Assembly (NCBI GenBank): GCA_021824055.1
Contig: JAKALV010000001.1
Location: 1-36,589, forward strand
Reading direction: 5' to 3'
DNA: 36,589 bases
Source: Acidobacteriota bacterium
GTDB taxonomy: Bacteria; Acidobacteriota; Vicinamibacteria; Vicinamibacterales; SCN-69-37
Positions 16,504 to 23,657 of this stretch are shown piece by piece. The first letter of the stretch is position 1; every line of letters starts with the position of its first letter. The notes beneath the pieces were generated by a model. The model saw only the letters and a program-made list of their open reading frames with translations. It searched no databases and had not been told where the DNA came from. A program made the position numbers and the translations under genes.

Positions 16504-17943
16504 ATGCCTTACGTTCCGGTGATTGGCCTGGAGATTCATGCGCAGCTGAAGACGCTCACCAAGATCTTCTGCGGGTGCCGCACCGACTTCGGCGCGCAGC
16601 CCAACGCCCAAGTGTGTCCGGTGTGCCTTGGCCTGCCGGGTGCGTTGCCGGTGCTGAATCGGCACGCCGTCGACCTGGCGATTCGCGCGGCCGTGGCGCT
16701 TGACTGCACCGTGCATGAGACCTCGATCTTCGCGCGAAAGAACTACTTCTACCCGGACCTCCCGAAGGGATATCAAATCTCGCAGTACGAGCAGCCCCTG
16801 GCGACCGGCGGGCGGATGCGGCTGGCGAGCGGCGCGGTGATCGGCATTACGCGGATACACATGGAAGAAGACGCCGGCAAGTCGCTGCATCACGGCTTTC
16901 CGGATGCCGACCGGCATACACGGATTGATCTCAACCGCAGCGGCACGCCGCTCATTGAGATCGTGAGCGAGCCCGATCTGCGGTCGGCGGCCGACGCGGC
17001 GGACTACTTCAGCCGGATGCGGGAGGTCCTGGTCGCGATCGGCGTCAACGACGGCAACATGGAGGAGGGGAGCCTGCGCTGCGACGCGAACGTGTCGGTT
17101 CGTCGGGGGCCCGACGCGCCGTTCGGCACGCGCACCGAGGTCAAGAACGTCAACTCCTTCAAGTATCTCGAGCAGGCCATCGCATTTGAGGTCACCCGCC
17201 AGATCGAGGTGCTCGAGGCCGGCGGCGTGATCCAGCAGGAGACGCGCCTGTTTGACAATGCGACGGGCCGCACCGAGTCGATGCGCGGCAAAGAGGACGC
17301 GCACGACTATCGTTACTTCCCGGAGCCTGATCTTCCGCCTCTCGTCGTCAGTCAGGCGTGGGTGGACGCGGCGCGCGCGGCGATGCCGGAACTGCCCGAC
17401 GCGCGGCAGGCGCGTTTCATGTCGGCGTACGGGCTGAGCGCGTACGACGCCAATCTCCTTGTGCAGTTGATCGCCGGCGGCGCGGACTACTTTGAAGAAA
17501 CGGTGAAGGCCGGCGCGTCGGCCAAGTCGGCCAGCAACTGGATACTGGGAGAGCTTCGCCGGCTCCTGAAAGACGCCGGCGCCGAGGATATGACGGCGGT
17601 GCCGGTGCCGCCCGATGCGCTGGCCGAACTGGCCGGGCTGACCGACCGCGAGGTGATCAGCAGCACGGTGGCCAAGGAAGTGCTGAGCACGATGTGGACG
17701 ACCGGGAGGCGGGCCGGCGCGATCGTTGACGCCCAAGGGTTGGCCCAGGTCGGCGACACCGGCGCGCTGCGATCTGCCGTCGCCCAGGTGCTGGCCGAGA
17801 ATCCTGATGCCGTCGCCCAGTATCGGGCGGGCAAGACGAATGCGTTTGGGTTCCTGGTCGGGCAGGCGATGAAGTCGATGAAGGGAAAGGCCAACCCCAA
17901 GGTCATCAACGAGCTGCTCAAACGGGCTCTTGGGCCGGAATGA
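16504..17943 (+). CDS. gatB: Asp-tRNA(Asn)/Glu-tRNA(Gln) amidotransferase subunit B
   Basis: The kinase/tRNA-binding subunit of GatCAB, which amidates mischarged Glu-tRNA(Gln) or Asp-tRNA(Asn). The protein (479 residues, full length) opens with IGLEIHAQLKT and has the zinc site C23, C25, C38, C41 (FCGCRTDFG...VCPVCLGLPG). KNYFYPDLPKGYQISQYEQP, HMEEDAGKSLH, IDLNRSGTPLIEIVSEPD and GTRTEVKNVNSFKYL follow. The C-terminal YqeY-like tail domain (about 400-479) ends with QAMKSMKGKANPKVINELL. gatA and gatC are not adjacent, so the complex must be encoded at split loci. The start has only a weak AAAGG upstream. Confidence 0.97.
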   Translation: MPYVPVIGLEIHAQLKTLTKIFCGCRTDFGAQPNAQVCPVCLGLPGALPVLNRHAVDLAIRAAVALDCTVHETSIFARKNYFYPDLPKGYQISQYEQPLATGGRMRLASGAVIGITRIHMEEDAGKSLHHGFPDADRHTRIDLNRSGTPLIEIVSEPDLRSAADAADYFSRMREVLVAIGVNDGNMEEGSLRCDANVSVRRGPDAPFGTRTEVKNVNSFKYLEQAIAFEVTRQIEVLEAGGVIQQETRLFDNATGRTESMRGKEDAHDYRYFPEPDLPPLVVSQAWVDAARAAMPELPDARQARFMSAYGLSAYDANLLVQLIAGGADYFEETVKAGASAKSASNWILGELRRLLKDAGAEDMTAVPVPPDALAELAGLTDREVISSTVAKEVLSTMWTTGRRAGAIVDAQGLAQVGDTGALRSAVAQVLAENPDAVAQYRAGKTNAFGFLVGQAMKSMKGKANPKVINELLKRALGPE

Positions 17944-17995
17944 TCGAACGTTTGGTCGGTAATACGAATCGGCGGGCCTATTTTGACGCTCGACG

Positions 17996-18024
17996 TTGAC
18001 ACACGGTTGTCATGTGCCTAGACT
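17996..18024 (+). promoter_or_regulatory. Sigma70-type promoter for the small ORF at 18042
   Basis: A perfect -35 TTGACA (17996-18001), 17-base spacer and -10 TAGACT (18019-18024, 4/6 matches) lie 50 bases past the gatB stop. The predicted start of transcription near 18031 is about 11 bases before the ATG at 18042. This is among the clearest promoters in the window and supports the reality of the small gene that follows. Confidence 0.6.
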
Positions 18025-18041
18025 GAAGTTGCTCAGCGTTC

Positions 18042-18356
18042 ATGTCCGGTTCGAATCGACTCGCGAGTTTCTCGAAAGTGGCCGGAACCCACATCCCCGT
18101 GGGAACGCCCTGCGAATGTCTCGCCGACTTCTTCCGCCAGGAAATTCTCAAGCATCATCAATGCCTGGAACAACAGCGGGAGTATTTCTCGGATGTGGCG
18201 ATCAACCAGGCTGAGCAGGCGCTGATGCGCATCCTGGAGCAGGTGGAGTGCCTTTGCCAGCGCGAGGACGCCTGCCAGATCATCGGGGAACTGCTGAAGA
18301 AATTTGATGCCGTTACGAAACTTTCCGCATGGACCGAACCGCAACAACTGAACTGA
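18042..18356 (+). CDS. Hypothetical small helical protein
   Basis: A 104-residue protein of no recognised family. It is predicted almost entirely helical after residue 25 (DFFRQEILKHHQCLEQQREY, then NQAEQALMRILEQVECLCQ) and has three Cys (residues 24, 40 and about 71). There is no signal peptide or TM segment, so a cytoplasmic location is likely. The base composition is noticeably less GC-rich than its neighbours. Support for coding comes from the well-formed promoter upstream, amphipathic helix periodicity and co-direction with the next gene. The Shine-Dalgarno is weak. An opposite-strand frame of similar length exists here but has no promoter or SD. It might be a small regulatory or helical-bundle protein; no function is claimed. 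Confidence 0.55.
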   Translation: MSGSNRLASFSKVAGTHIPVGTPCECLADFFRQEILKHHQCLEQQREYFSDVAINQAEQALMRILEQVECLCQREDACQIIGELLKKFDAVTKLSAWTEPQQLN

Positions 18357-18408
18357 ACACCGCACCCGTCGTCCCTGGTTCCGGGTTCCAGGTTTCTCAA
18401 ATCATCCA

Positions 18409-18816
18409 ATGACTCCGAAGGTTGTGGGTAGCATCGTCCTGGCCGTGTTCGTGGCGCTTGGCGTGGGCTGGGTCTGGGGCGCGTCGGGGAAGTCCGGCGT
18501 CGACCAGGAACGCCGCCGGTTCGAGCAACGAGCCGACTACGAATCGGCGCGGGCGGCCATGCTGAACGGCCGCGTGTCGCTCTTCCTCAACAACTTTGGC
18601 GACGCCAGCAAGCACTTCGAAACGGCGCGGATCGCGCTCGAGCACCTGCAGGGCCAGTTGCGGGAAGTGGGGCAGGCGGAACGCGCGGGCCGCGTGGAGA
18701 TCGTGCTGTCGAATCTGAAGGATGCCGTGCGCCTGTCTGCGCTGCTCGATGCCGGCGCCCAGAACGCCGCGACAGCGGCGCTCCAGGCGCTGAGTGCTGT
18801 GGGATTGTCTGAGTAG
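18409..18816 (+). CDS. Hypothetical membrane-anchored helical protein
   Basis: A 135-residue protein with one N-terminal TM helix or uncleaved signal (KVVGSIVLAVFVALGVGWVWG, then a short Gly/Ser linker). A helical periplasmic domain follows (RRRFEQRADYESARAAMLNG, FGDASKHFETARIALEHL). The paired-helix pattern with small residues at the turns resembles TPR-like or tetratricopeptide-type packing, but no family is recognised. It follows the small helical gene by 52 bases on the same strand. Its TAG stop directly touches the stop of the convergent TonB-domain gene. Confidence 0.7.
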   Translation: MTPKVVGSIVLAVFVALGVGWVWGASGKSGVDQERRRFEQRADYESARAAMLNGRVSLFLNNFGDASKHFETARIALEHLQGQLREVGQAERAGRVEIVLSNLKDAVRLSALLDAGAQNAATAALQALSAVGLSE

Positions 18817-19737
18817 TTACTTCAACACAGACGCTGTCACTTCAATCGATACCGACCGCGAGCCCTTGGTGGGATCGGCTGCCTGCGTGATGACCGTCGG
18901 CACGCCGTCTTTCAAGAACAGCGAGACTGACTGAGTCACGCCCGTCATCTTCGTCGCTTCTTCCGTCCATTCCGGTTGGTAGCTGATCGTGAGGTTCGTG
19001 CTGATGACGCCGCTCCTGAACAGCGTGGCGCCGGCATCGACGTTCAGTTCGCTGCTGCGACTTCGATAACTTCCCGTAGTCGCCGTTCCACCAGCGACCA
19101 CGATGTCCTTGGCCAACGTGTCGCCCACGGAACGCACGCGGCCGTTGCCCCTGTTGGCCATGATAAGGCTTACAGTCTTGATTTGCGTTCCACCGCTGCC
19201 GCTGTCGGTGATCTTGATCGTCAGCTTGATGTTCACGTCGCTCTGGTCGATGCGCGGATCGATCGGCGGGCGAGCAGTTGGCGCTTCGGTGGCCTGCGGC
19301 GTCGGAGAGATCGGAGAAACGGCTCGCGGCGCGCCATTCTGCGGCGTGAAGTTCACGGTGACGGTCATGATGACCGGGACCGGCACGCCGTTGAGTGTCG
19401 TCGGCGTGTACTTCCACTGCCTGACCGCGTCGAGCGCCGCCTGGTCGAGCAGGGCGATCGAGCGAATGACGTGCGCTTCGGTCACCGAGCCGTCCGTGCC
19501 GATCGTCGCTTCGATGATCACGGTGCCCGATACACGCGCTTCCAAGGCGGCGGCAGGATACGCGGGGGCGACGTATTTCAGACGCTCCGGCGCTTTCACT
19601 TGGCCTCCGATCCTGAGCGGTCCAGTCTGCGTCAGCTTCTGCTCGTGCTGAGTGGCCGGCGGCGTGCCGCTCTGGCCAGCGATGGATGGGGCTGCGACGA
19701 GCAGACTGACGATGAAGAGAGACGTGATCTGACGCAT
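18817..19737 (-). CDS. Secreted TonB C-terminal domain protein
   Basis: A 306-residue exported protein with signal peptide MRQITSLFIVSLLVAAPSIA (cut near IAGQ). A TonB C-terminal domain spans about 50-132 (YVAPAYPAAALEARVSGTVI ... IGTDGSVTEAHVIRSI ... AVRQWKYTPTTLNG). A second domain of beta character follows (about 165-306) and is not recognised. It has no N-terminal TM/Pro-rich TonB anchor, so it is probably not the ExbBD-energised transducer but a periplasmic protein using the same fold. It has a good AAGGAG ribosome site. It is the third gene of a sigma, anti-sigma-like, TonB-domain unit, with a 23-base gap upstream. Likely a regulated output or signalling element of that sigma factor (inference). 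Confidence 0.82.
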   Translation of the reverse strand: MRQITSLFIVSLLVAAPSIAGQSGTPPATQHEQKLTQTGPLRIGGQVKAPERLKYVAPAYPAAALEARVSGTVIIEATIGTDGSVTEAHVIRSIALLDQAALDAVRQWKYTPTTLNGVPVPVIMTVTVNFTPQNGAPRAVSPISPTPQATEAPTARPPIDPRIDQSDVNIKLTIKITDSGSGGTQIKTVSLIMANRGNGRVRSVGDTLAKDIVVAGGTATTGSYRSRSSELNVDAGATLFRSGVISTNLTISYQPEWTEEATKMTGVTQSVSLFLKDGVPTVITQAADPTKGSRSVSIEVTASVLK

Positions 19738-19760
19738 AACGCTCCTTGTTGTGAAAATCG

Positions 19761-20306
19761 CTATCGAGATCCGGCACCGTCGGCCGGAAGAGGTGGCACG
19801 ACCAGCGGCGCGATGTCGATGGGTTCGATATTCAGTGACGACTGGTCGATCCGATCGATCTCCAGGGCATCAGGTGCGTGCAGCCGCGGTACGGCTCGTG
19901 CCTCCCAGCCGATTTCACCGGCCGAGGATGCCAGGACCGTCGCGCGACCGGGAACCCCAATGATCGTGACCACTGTGACGTGCGACGGCGGCGCCACCCA
20001 GAACGTGGGCGTGGTCTCGGCGCTCGCGCCGACAGCGATGGACGCCGATGTTGTCGGCGCCGGCGTCGCCTCTGGCGGCTTGCACGGGACTGCGGTCGTC
20101 AGCGCCGCGGCGCCGATCGCGCCGCCTGCGATCGCGAGCCGCCAGCCCCAGCGACGTCGCCGCGCCCGATTGTCCAATCGAGTGATGTGCGTCATGACGC
20201 GCGCGCGCAGGTTCCCGGACGGCGCCGCGGACGTCATGCGTCGCGCCGCGGTGTTGATCGCGGCGCTGATGTCGTCGGCAAAGAACGGCGCGCGTGTCAT
20301 GGCCAT
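19761..20306 (-). CDS. Putative membrane anti-sigma factor
   Basis: A 181-residue single-pass protein. The cytoplasmic N-terminus (about 1-52) is basic and helical. A TM helix lies at about 53-73 (WGWRLAIAGGAIGAAALTT), followed by a Pro/Thr-rich linker and a periplasmic tail ending in VPPLPADGAGSR. No zinc-finger H-x3-C-x2-C is present, unlike the other anti-sigma in this window. The assignment rests on topology and on position: it starts 3 bases after the ECF sigma stop. The periplasmic tail contains the acidic, hydrophobic repeat-like LEIDRIDQSSLNIEPIDIAP. It may start two codons later (20300). Confidence 0.62.
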   Translation of the reverse strand: MAMTRAPFFADDISAAINTAARRMTSAAPSGNLRARVMTHITRLDNRARRRRWGWRLAIAGGAIGAAALTTAVPCKPPEATPAPTTSASIAVGASAETTPTFWVAPPSHVTVVTIIGVPGRATVLASSAGEIGWEARAVPRLHAPDALEIDRIDQSSLNIEPIDIAPLVVPPLPADGAGSR

Positions 20307-20309
20307 GTC

Positions 20310-20966
20310 CTATCGCTCCAGCCGCGCGTTCAGTTGCTTGCGGGCTTCGGTTACGCGCCACTTCACGGTGCCGATGGGAATGCCGAGCAGCACGGCGATC
20401 TCGTCATACCGATGCTCACCGGTGACCGCGAGCAGCAGGGCATCCCGCAGCTTCGGAGACAACCGCGCGATCTCGCCGCGTGCGCGGTCGGCCAGATCGC
20501 GCGCCAGTGTGATGTGCTCCGGCGATGGCTCGGCGCCGGCAAAGTCCTCGAGCGGAGCCGGTTGGTCCCAGCCCGCACCCTGCCGCGACCACCACAGTCG
20601 CCGCGTCCGCCGGCGATCGAGCGCCTTGCGCCAGGTAATGGTGAGCAGCCACGTCTTGAACGTGGAATCCCCGCGGAATCCGCTCAGCTTGCGCCAGGCC
20701 ATGACAAACGCATCCTGGGCGGCATCCTCCGCGTCTTCGCGGGAGCCAAGCGCGGCCACCGCGGTTCGGACGACGATGCGTTCGTGGATCGAGACCAGGG
20801 CGCCGAACGCTTCCCGGTCACCCTCGCGAGCGGCGGCAACCAGGGCGCGCACTTCGGGGCTGTCGCCGGCAGTTGCCAAGGCCGCGGTGCCATCTGGCAG
20901 CTCGGTGGCTTGCATGAAGACTGAAAGGACCTGCGCCAGGTCGTGGGTCACGTTGGAAGTAGACAT
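20310..20966 (-). CDS. ECF RNA polymerase sigma factor
   Basis: A 218-residue group-4 sigma factor. Region 2 lies at about 45-110 (AAREGDREAFGALVSIHERI, then SREDAEDAAQDAFVMAWRKL and STFKTWLLTITWRKALDRRR). Region 4 is at about 155-216 (LSPKLRDALLLAVTGEHRYD, EIAVLLGIPIGTVKWRVTEA, RKQLNARL). An N-terminal extension of about 40 residues precedes region 2. It is the first gene of a three-gene minus-strand unit with the anti-sigma-like and TonB-domain genes, and it diverges from rnr across 46 bases. No ECF-type -35/-10 could be recognised in that gap. Confidence 0.93.
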   Translation of the reverse strand: MSTSNVTHDLAQVLSVFMQATELPDGTAALATAGDSPEVRALVAAAREGDREAFGALVSIHERIVVRTAVAALGSREDAEDAAQDAFVMAWRKLSGFRGDSTFKTWLLTITWRKALDRRRTRRLWWSRQGAGWDQPAPLEDFAGAEPSPEHITLARDLADRARGEIARLSPKLRDALLLAVTGEHRYDEIAVLLGIPIGTVKWRVTEARKQLNARLER

Positions 20967-21012
20967 TCACCCCAGCCCGTTGGTTGGGTTATTGAGAGGA
21001 TAAGCTTTAGAA

Positions 21013-23277
21013 ATGTTGGAAGTGGAACAGATTCCGTTATTGATGCGCGAGCGGGTGGACCATCCCGCGACGGTGAAGGAACTCCTGCAATTGCTGCGGG
21101 TGCCCCGGGAGGCGCGCGCCACCTTCAAGCGGCAGCTCAAGCAGCTGGTCGCGGCGGGTGAGCTGGTCGAGATTCGCGGGCAGCGCTACGGCCTGCCGGA
21201 TCTGATGAACCTCATTGTGGGCCGGGTGTCGACCAATCCGCGGGGGTTTGCGTTCGTGGACCTGGAGGATCCCGAGCCGGATGCTCCGAAGAGCATCTTC
21301 ATCGCCGGCGGCAACCTGAATCAGGCGATGCACGGCGACCGCGTCGTGGTTCGTGTTGAGCGCGAAGGCGCGCGGCCGGAAGGCCGCATCGTCCGCGTGC
21401 TCGAGCGGGCGTCGCAGATCATCGTCGGGCGGTACGATGTTGATGCGTCCGGCGTGGGATATGTGGTGCCGTTCGACCGGCGTCTGATCATGGACGTGCA
21501 GGTGGCGCTGGCCGACGCGAGAAGCGCCGCGCCCGGCGAGATGGTGACGGTGGAGATCACGCGCTTTCCAACGTCGGCGCGGCCGGCGGCGGGACGCGTC
21601 ATGGAGGTGCTGGGGCCGATTGACGCGCCCGGGGTCGACACGGCGGTGATCATCCGCAAGTACAACATCCCGGACGAGCACGGCGACGAGGCGATTGCCG
21701 AGGCCAAGCGTCTGGGCACCCTCGTGCGCGAGAAGGATCTCGCCGGCCGCACGGACTTCCGCGCGGTCACGACCGTCACGATCGACGGCGAACACGCGCG
21801 CGACTTCGATGACGCGATCACGATCGAAAAGATGCCGAGCGGCAACTTCTGGCTCGGGGTGCACATCGCGGACGTGTCGCACTACGTGCGAGAGGGCAGC
21901 GCGCTCGATCGCGAAGCTTACGATCGCAGCACGTCGGTGTACTTTCCGGAGCGCGCCGTTCATATGTTCCCGTCGGAGCTCTCGACGGGGCTCTGTTCGC
22001 TCAACCCGCATGTCGACCGCCTCGTGCAGTCGTGCCTGATGGAAGTGGACCGGCGCAGCGGCAACGTGCTCCGGTACGAAATGCACGATGGCGTCATCAA
22101 CAGCGACTCGCGGATGACCTACACGGAAGTCAACGCCATCCTGACCGACCACGACCCGGCCACCATCGCGCGCTACAAGCCGCTCGTGCCGATGTTCGAG
22201 ACGATGCACGAGCTCTTCGCCATTCTCAACGGCCGCCGCCGCCGCCGTGGCTCGATCGACTTCGACCTCAAGGAATCGCAGATCGTGCTCGACGATGAGG
22301 GGCAGGTGGAAGCGATCGTGGCGTCCGAGCGGAACGTGGCCCATCGCCTGATCGAGGAATTCATGCTGCTCGCCAACGAGACCGTGGCGCGGCATCTCGA
22401 GACGAAGGCCGTGCCCACGCTGTACCGCATTCACGAAGAGCCGGACCCGATGAAGGTCGAGGAGTTTGAAGAGTTTATCGGCTCGCTGGGATACACGCTT
22501 GGCTCCGGACCCGACTCCATCGAGCCGCGGCACTTTCAGCGGCTGGTGGAAAAGATGCACGGCAAGCCGGAAGAGAAGCCCATCGCGTTCCTCATGCTGC
22601 GCACGATGCAGCGCGCGCGGTACGACGAACGCAATCTCGGCCACTTCGGCCTGGCCGCCGAGTTCTACACGCACTTCACGTCGCCGATCCGCCGCTACCC
22701 GGACCTGGTGGTGCATCGCTCCTTGCGGGAGGGGCGGATGGGGATGACCGGCGACCGGAAGGCCGAGCTGATCGAGGATCTGCCCGGTGTCGCCAAGCAC
22801 ACGTCCGAGCGCGAACGCCGGGCCGCCGACGCCGAGCGAGAGCTGGTGCAGTGGAAGAAGGTCCGCTTCATGGCCGACAAGGTGGGTGACGAGTTCGAGG
22901 GCTACGTCACCGGCGTCAGCGCGTTCGGCCTGTTCATCGAGCTCATCGAGCACTTTGTGGAGGGCATGGTGCACGTCTCGACCATGGCCGACGACTACTA
23001 CCGGTTCGTGGAGAAGGCGCATCTACTGCGCGGCGAACGCAACGGCCGGGTCTACCGGCTAGGCGACAAGGTGCGGGTGCAGGTGATCCGTGTCGACATG
23101 GAGCGCCGGCAGATCGATCTGGGATTGGCGGAGATTCTGGACGCCGTGCGCGCGTCGGAGCGCAATCGAGGTTCGCGCCGCAGTTCGGTCAAGATCAAAA
23201 AAGAAGGGCGCCGCAGCAAGCAGCGCCCCGGGCAACGCGAACGTGCGTTTCAGAAAGCAACGAGAGGCCGAAAGTAA
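21013..23277 (+). CDS. rnr: Ribonuclease R
   Basis: A 3'-to-5' exoribonuclease that degrades structured RNA. In order it has an N-terminal winged-helix region (1-65), cold-shock OB domains (about 70-200), the RNB catalytic domain (about 245-575) and S1 (about 620-705, DEFEGYVTGVSAFGLFIELI). The tail is very basic (RRSSVKIKKEGRRSKQRPGQ). The four metal-binding aspartates of RNase II/R are present: D258, D264, D266 and D267 in TIDGEHARDFDDAI. The RNB signature HFTSPIRRYPDLVVHR is also visible. Its 754 residues are typical. It stands alone, divergent from the sigma operon; GAGAGG lies about 14 bases before the ATG. Confidence 0.96.
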   Translation: MLEVEQIPLLMRERVDHPATVKELLQLLRVPREARATFKRQLKQLVAAGELVEIRGQRYGLPDLMNLIVGRVSTNPRGFAFVDLEDPEPDAPKSIFIAGGNLNQAMHGDRVVVRVEREGARPEGRIVRVLERASQIIVGRYDVDASGVGYVVPFDRRLIMDVQVALADARSAAPGEMVTVEITRFPTSARPAAGRVMEVLGPIDAPGVDTAVIIRKYNIPDEHGDEAIAEAKRLGTLVREKDLAGRTDFRAVTTVTIDGEHARDFDDAITIEKMPSGNFWLGVHIADVSHYVREGSALDREAYDRSTSVYFPERAVHMFPSELSTGLCSLNPHVDRLVQSCLMEVDRRSGNVLRYEMHDGVINSDSRMTYTEVNAILTDHDPATIARYKPLVPMFETMHELFAILNGRRRRRGSIDFDLKESQIVLDDEGQVEAIVASERNVAHRLIEEFMLLANETVARHLETKAVPTLYRIHEEPDPMKVEEFEEFIGSLGYTLGSGPDSIEPRHFQRLVEKMHGKPEEKPIAFLMLRTMQRARYDERNLGHFGLAAEFYTHFTSPIRRYPDLVVHRSLREGRMGMTGDRKAELIEDLPGVAKHTSERERRAADAERELVQWKKVRFMADKVGDEFEGYVTGVSAFGLFIELIEHFVEGMVHVSTMADDYYRFVEKAHLLRGERNGRVYRLGDKVRVQVIRVDMERRQIDLGLAEILDAVRASERNRGSRRSSVKIKKEGRRSKQRPGQRERAFQKATRGRK

Positions 23278-23308
23278 CCGGCGGACGCCGGGGCGGTGGT
23301 GGCCGTCC

Positions 23309-23467
23309 CTACTTCTTGGTGTCCGTCTCGTCCTCGCGGGTGGCTTCCTTGAAATTCTTGATGCTCTTGCCGATGCCCGTCGCCAGACTGGGCAGCCGGT
23401 TCGCGCCAAACAGGAACACGATGATGATCAGAATGATGATGAGTTCAGGAACGCCAAGTCCAAGCAT
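23309..23467 (-). CDS. tatA: Twin-arginine translocase subunit TatA/E
   Basis: A 52-residue component of the Tat export pore. The short N-terminal TM helix (VPELIIILIIIVFLFG) follows a family-typical start MLGLGVPELI. The hinge (ANRLPSL) and amphipathic helix (ATGIGKSIKNFKEATRED) complete the fold, with an acidic/basic tail ending DTKK. The ATG at 23467 has a GGGAG ribosome site about 9 bases upstream; longer in-frame extensions have no family similarity. tatB and tatC are not adjacent. It lies convergent to rnr with a 31-base gap and divergent from tonB. Confidence 0.9.
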   Translation of the reverse strand: MLGLGVPELIIILIIIVFLFGANRLPSLATGIGKSIKNFKEATREDETDTKK

Positions 23468-23479
23468 ATGAGTACTCCC

Positions 23480-23508
23480 GCCGGGCTTCCCGGCTGATCC
23501 GCATTGTA
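23480..23508 (-). promoter_or_regulatory. tatA leader: TACAAT -10 and hairpin before the ribosome site
   Basis: On the minus strand a -10-like TACAAT (23503-23508, 5/6 to consensus) is followed by a 6-base-pair hairpin, GCCGGG-AAG-CCCGGC (23480-23494). The hairpin ends at the GGGAG ribosome site of tatA. No good -35 lies at 16-18 bases (a TTAACA lies at 21), so the promoter is tentative. The hairpin could tune tatA translation (inference). Confidence 0.3.
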
Positions 23509-23608
23509 GCACCGCGGTTTGTCCTCCTTTGTTAACGCCGGCTAATCCGCCGCCCCCTCCGGAGGCCAACTGCGCCCGACGGTCGTCCAAGGAAACGACG
23601 CCCCCCAT

Positions 23609-23625
23609 TGGGCACAGCCCTTGCA
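23609..23625 (+). promoter_or_regulatory. Sigma54 (-24/-12) promoter of tonB
   Basis: The sequence TGGGCACAGCCCTTGCA fits the RpoN consensus TGGCAC-N5-TTGC: GG at 23611-23612, exactly 10 bases, then GC at 23623-23624, with GGCAC and TTGCA both intact. Transcription would begin near 23636, about 22 bases before the tonB ATG, leaving room for the GGAGAGG ribosome site. A sigma54-type activator (NtrX-like) is encoded in the same window at 33735-35132; a link between the two is inference. Confidence 0.55.
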
Positions 23626-23657
23626 CCCGTGGAAGTAGACCAAGGCTGGAGAGGTCT

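Noticed and set aside
18033..18365. A 110-codon minus-strand frame opposite the small helical gene
   Set aside because: No ribosome site or promoter in that direction; the plus-strand frame has a consensus -35 promoter and amphipathic helices.
21774..21815. RNase R catalytic motif with His in place of Asp (GEHARDFDD)
   Set aside because: The replaced residue is not one of the four metal ligands; D258, D264, D266 and D267 are all present.
21037..23022. A 661-codon minus-strand frame opposite rnr
   Set aside because: Shadow of RNase R, whose catalytic motifs are intact on plus.
23278..23291. GC hairpin CCGGC-N4-GCCGG after rnr as a terminator
   Set aside because: Stem is short and no T-run follows on either strand.
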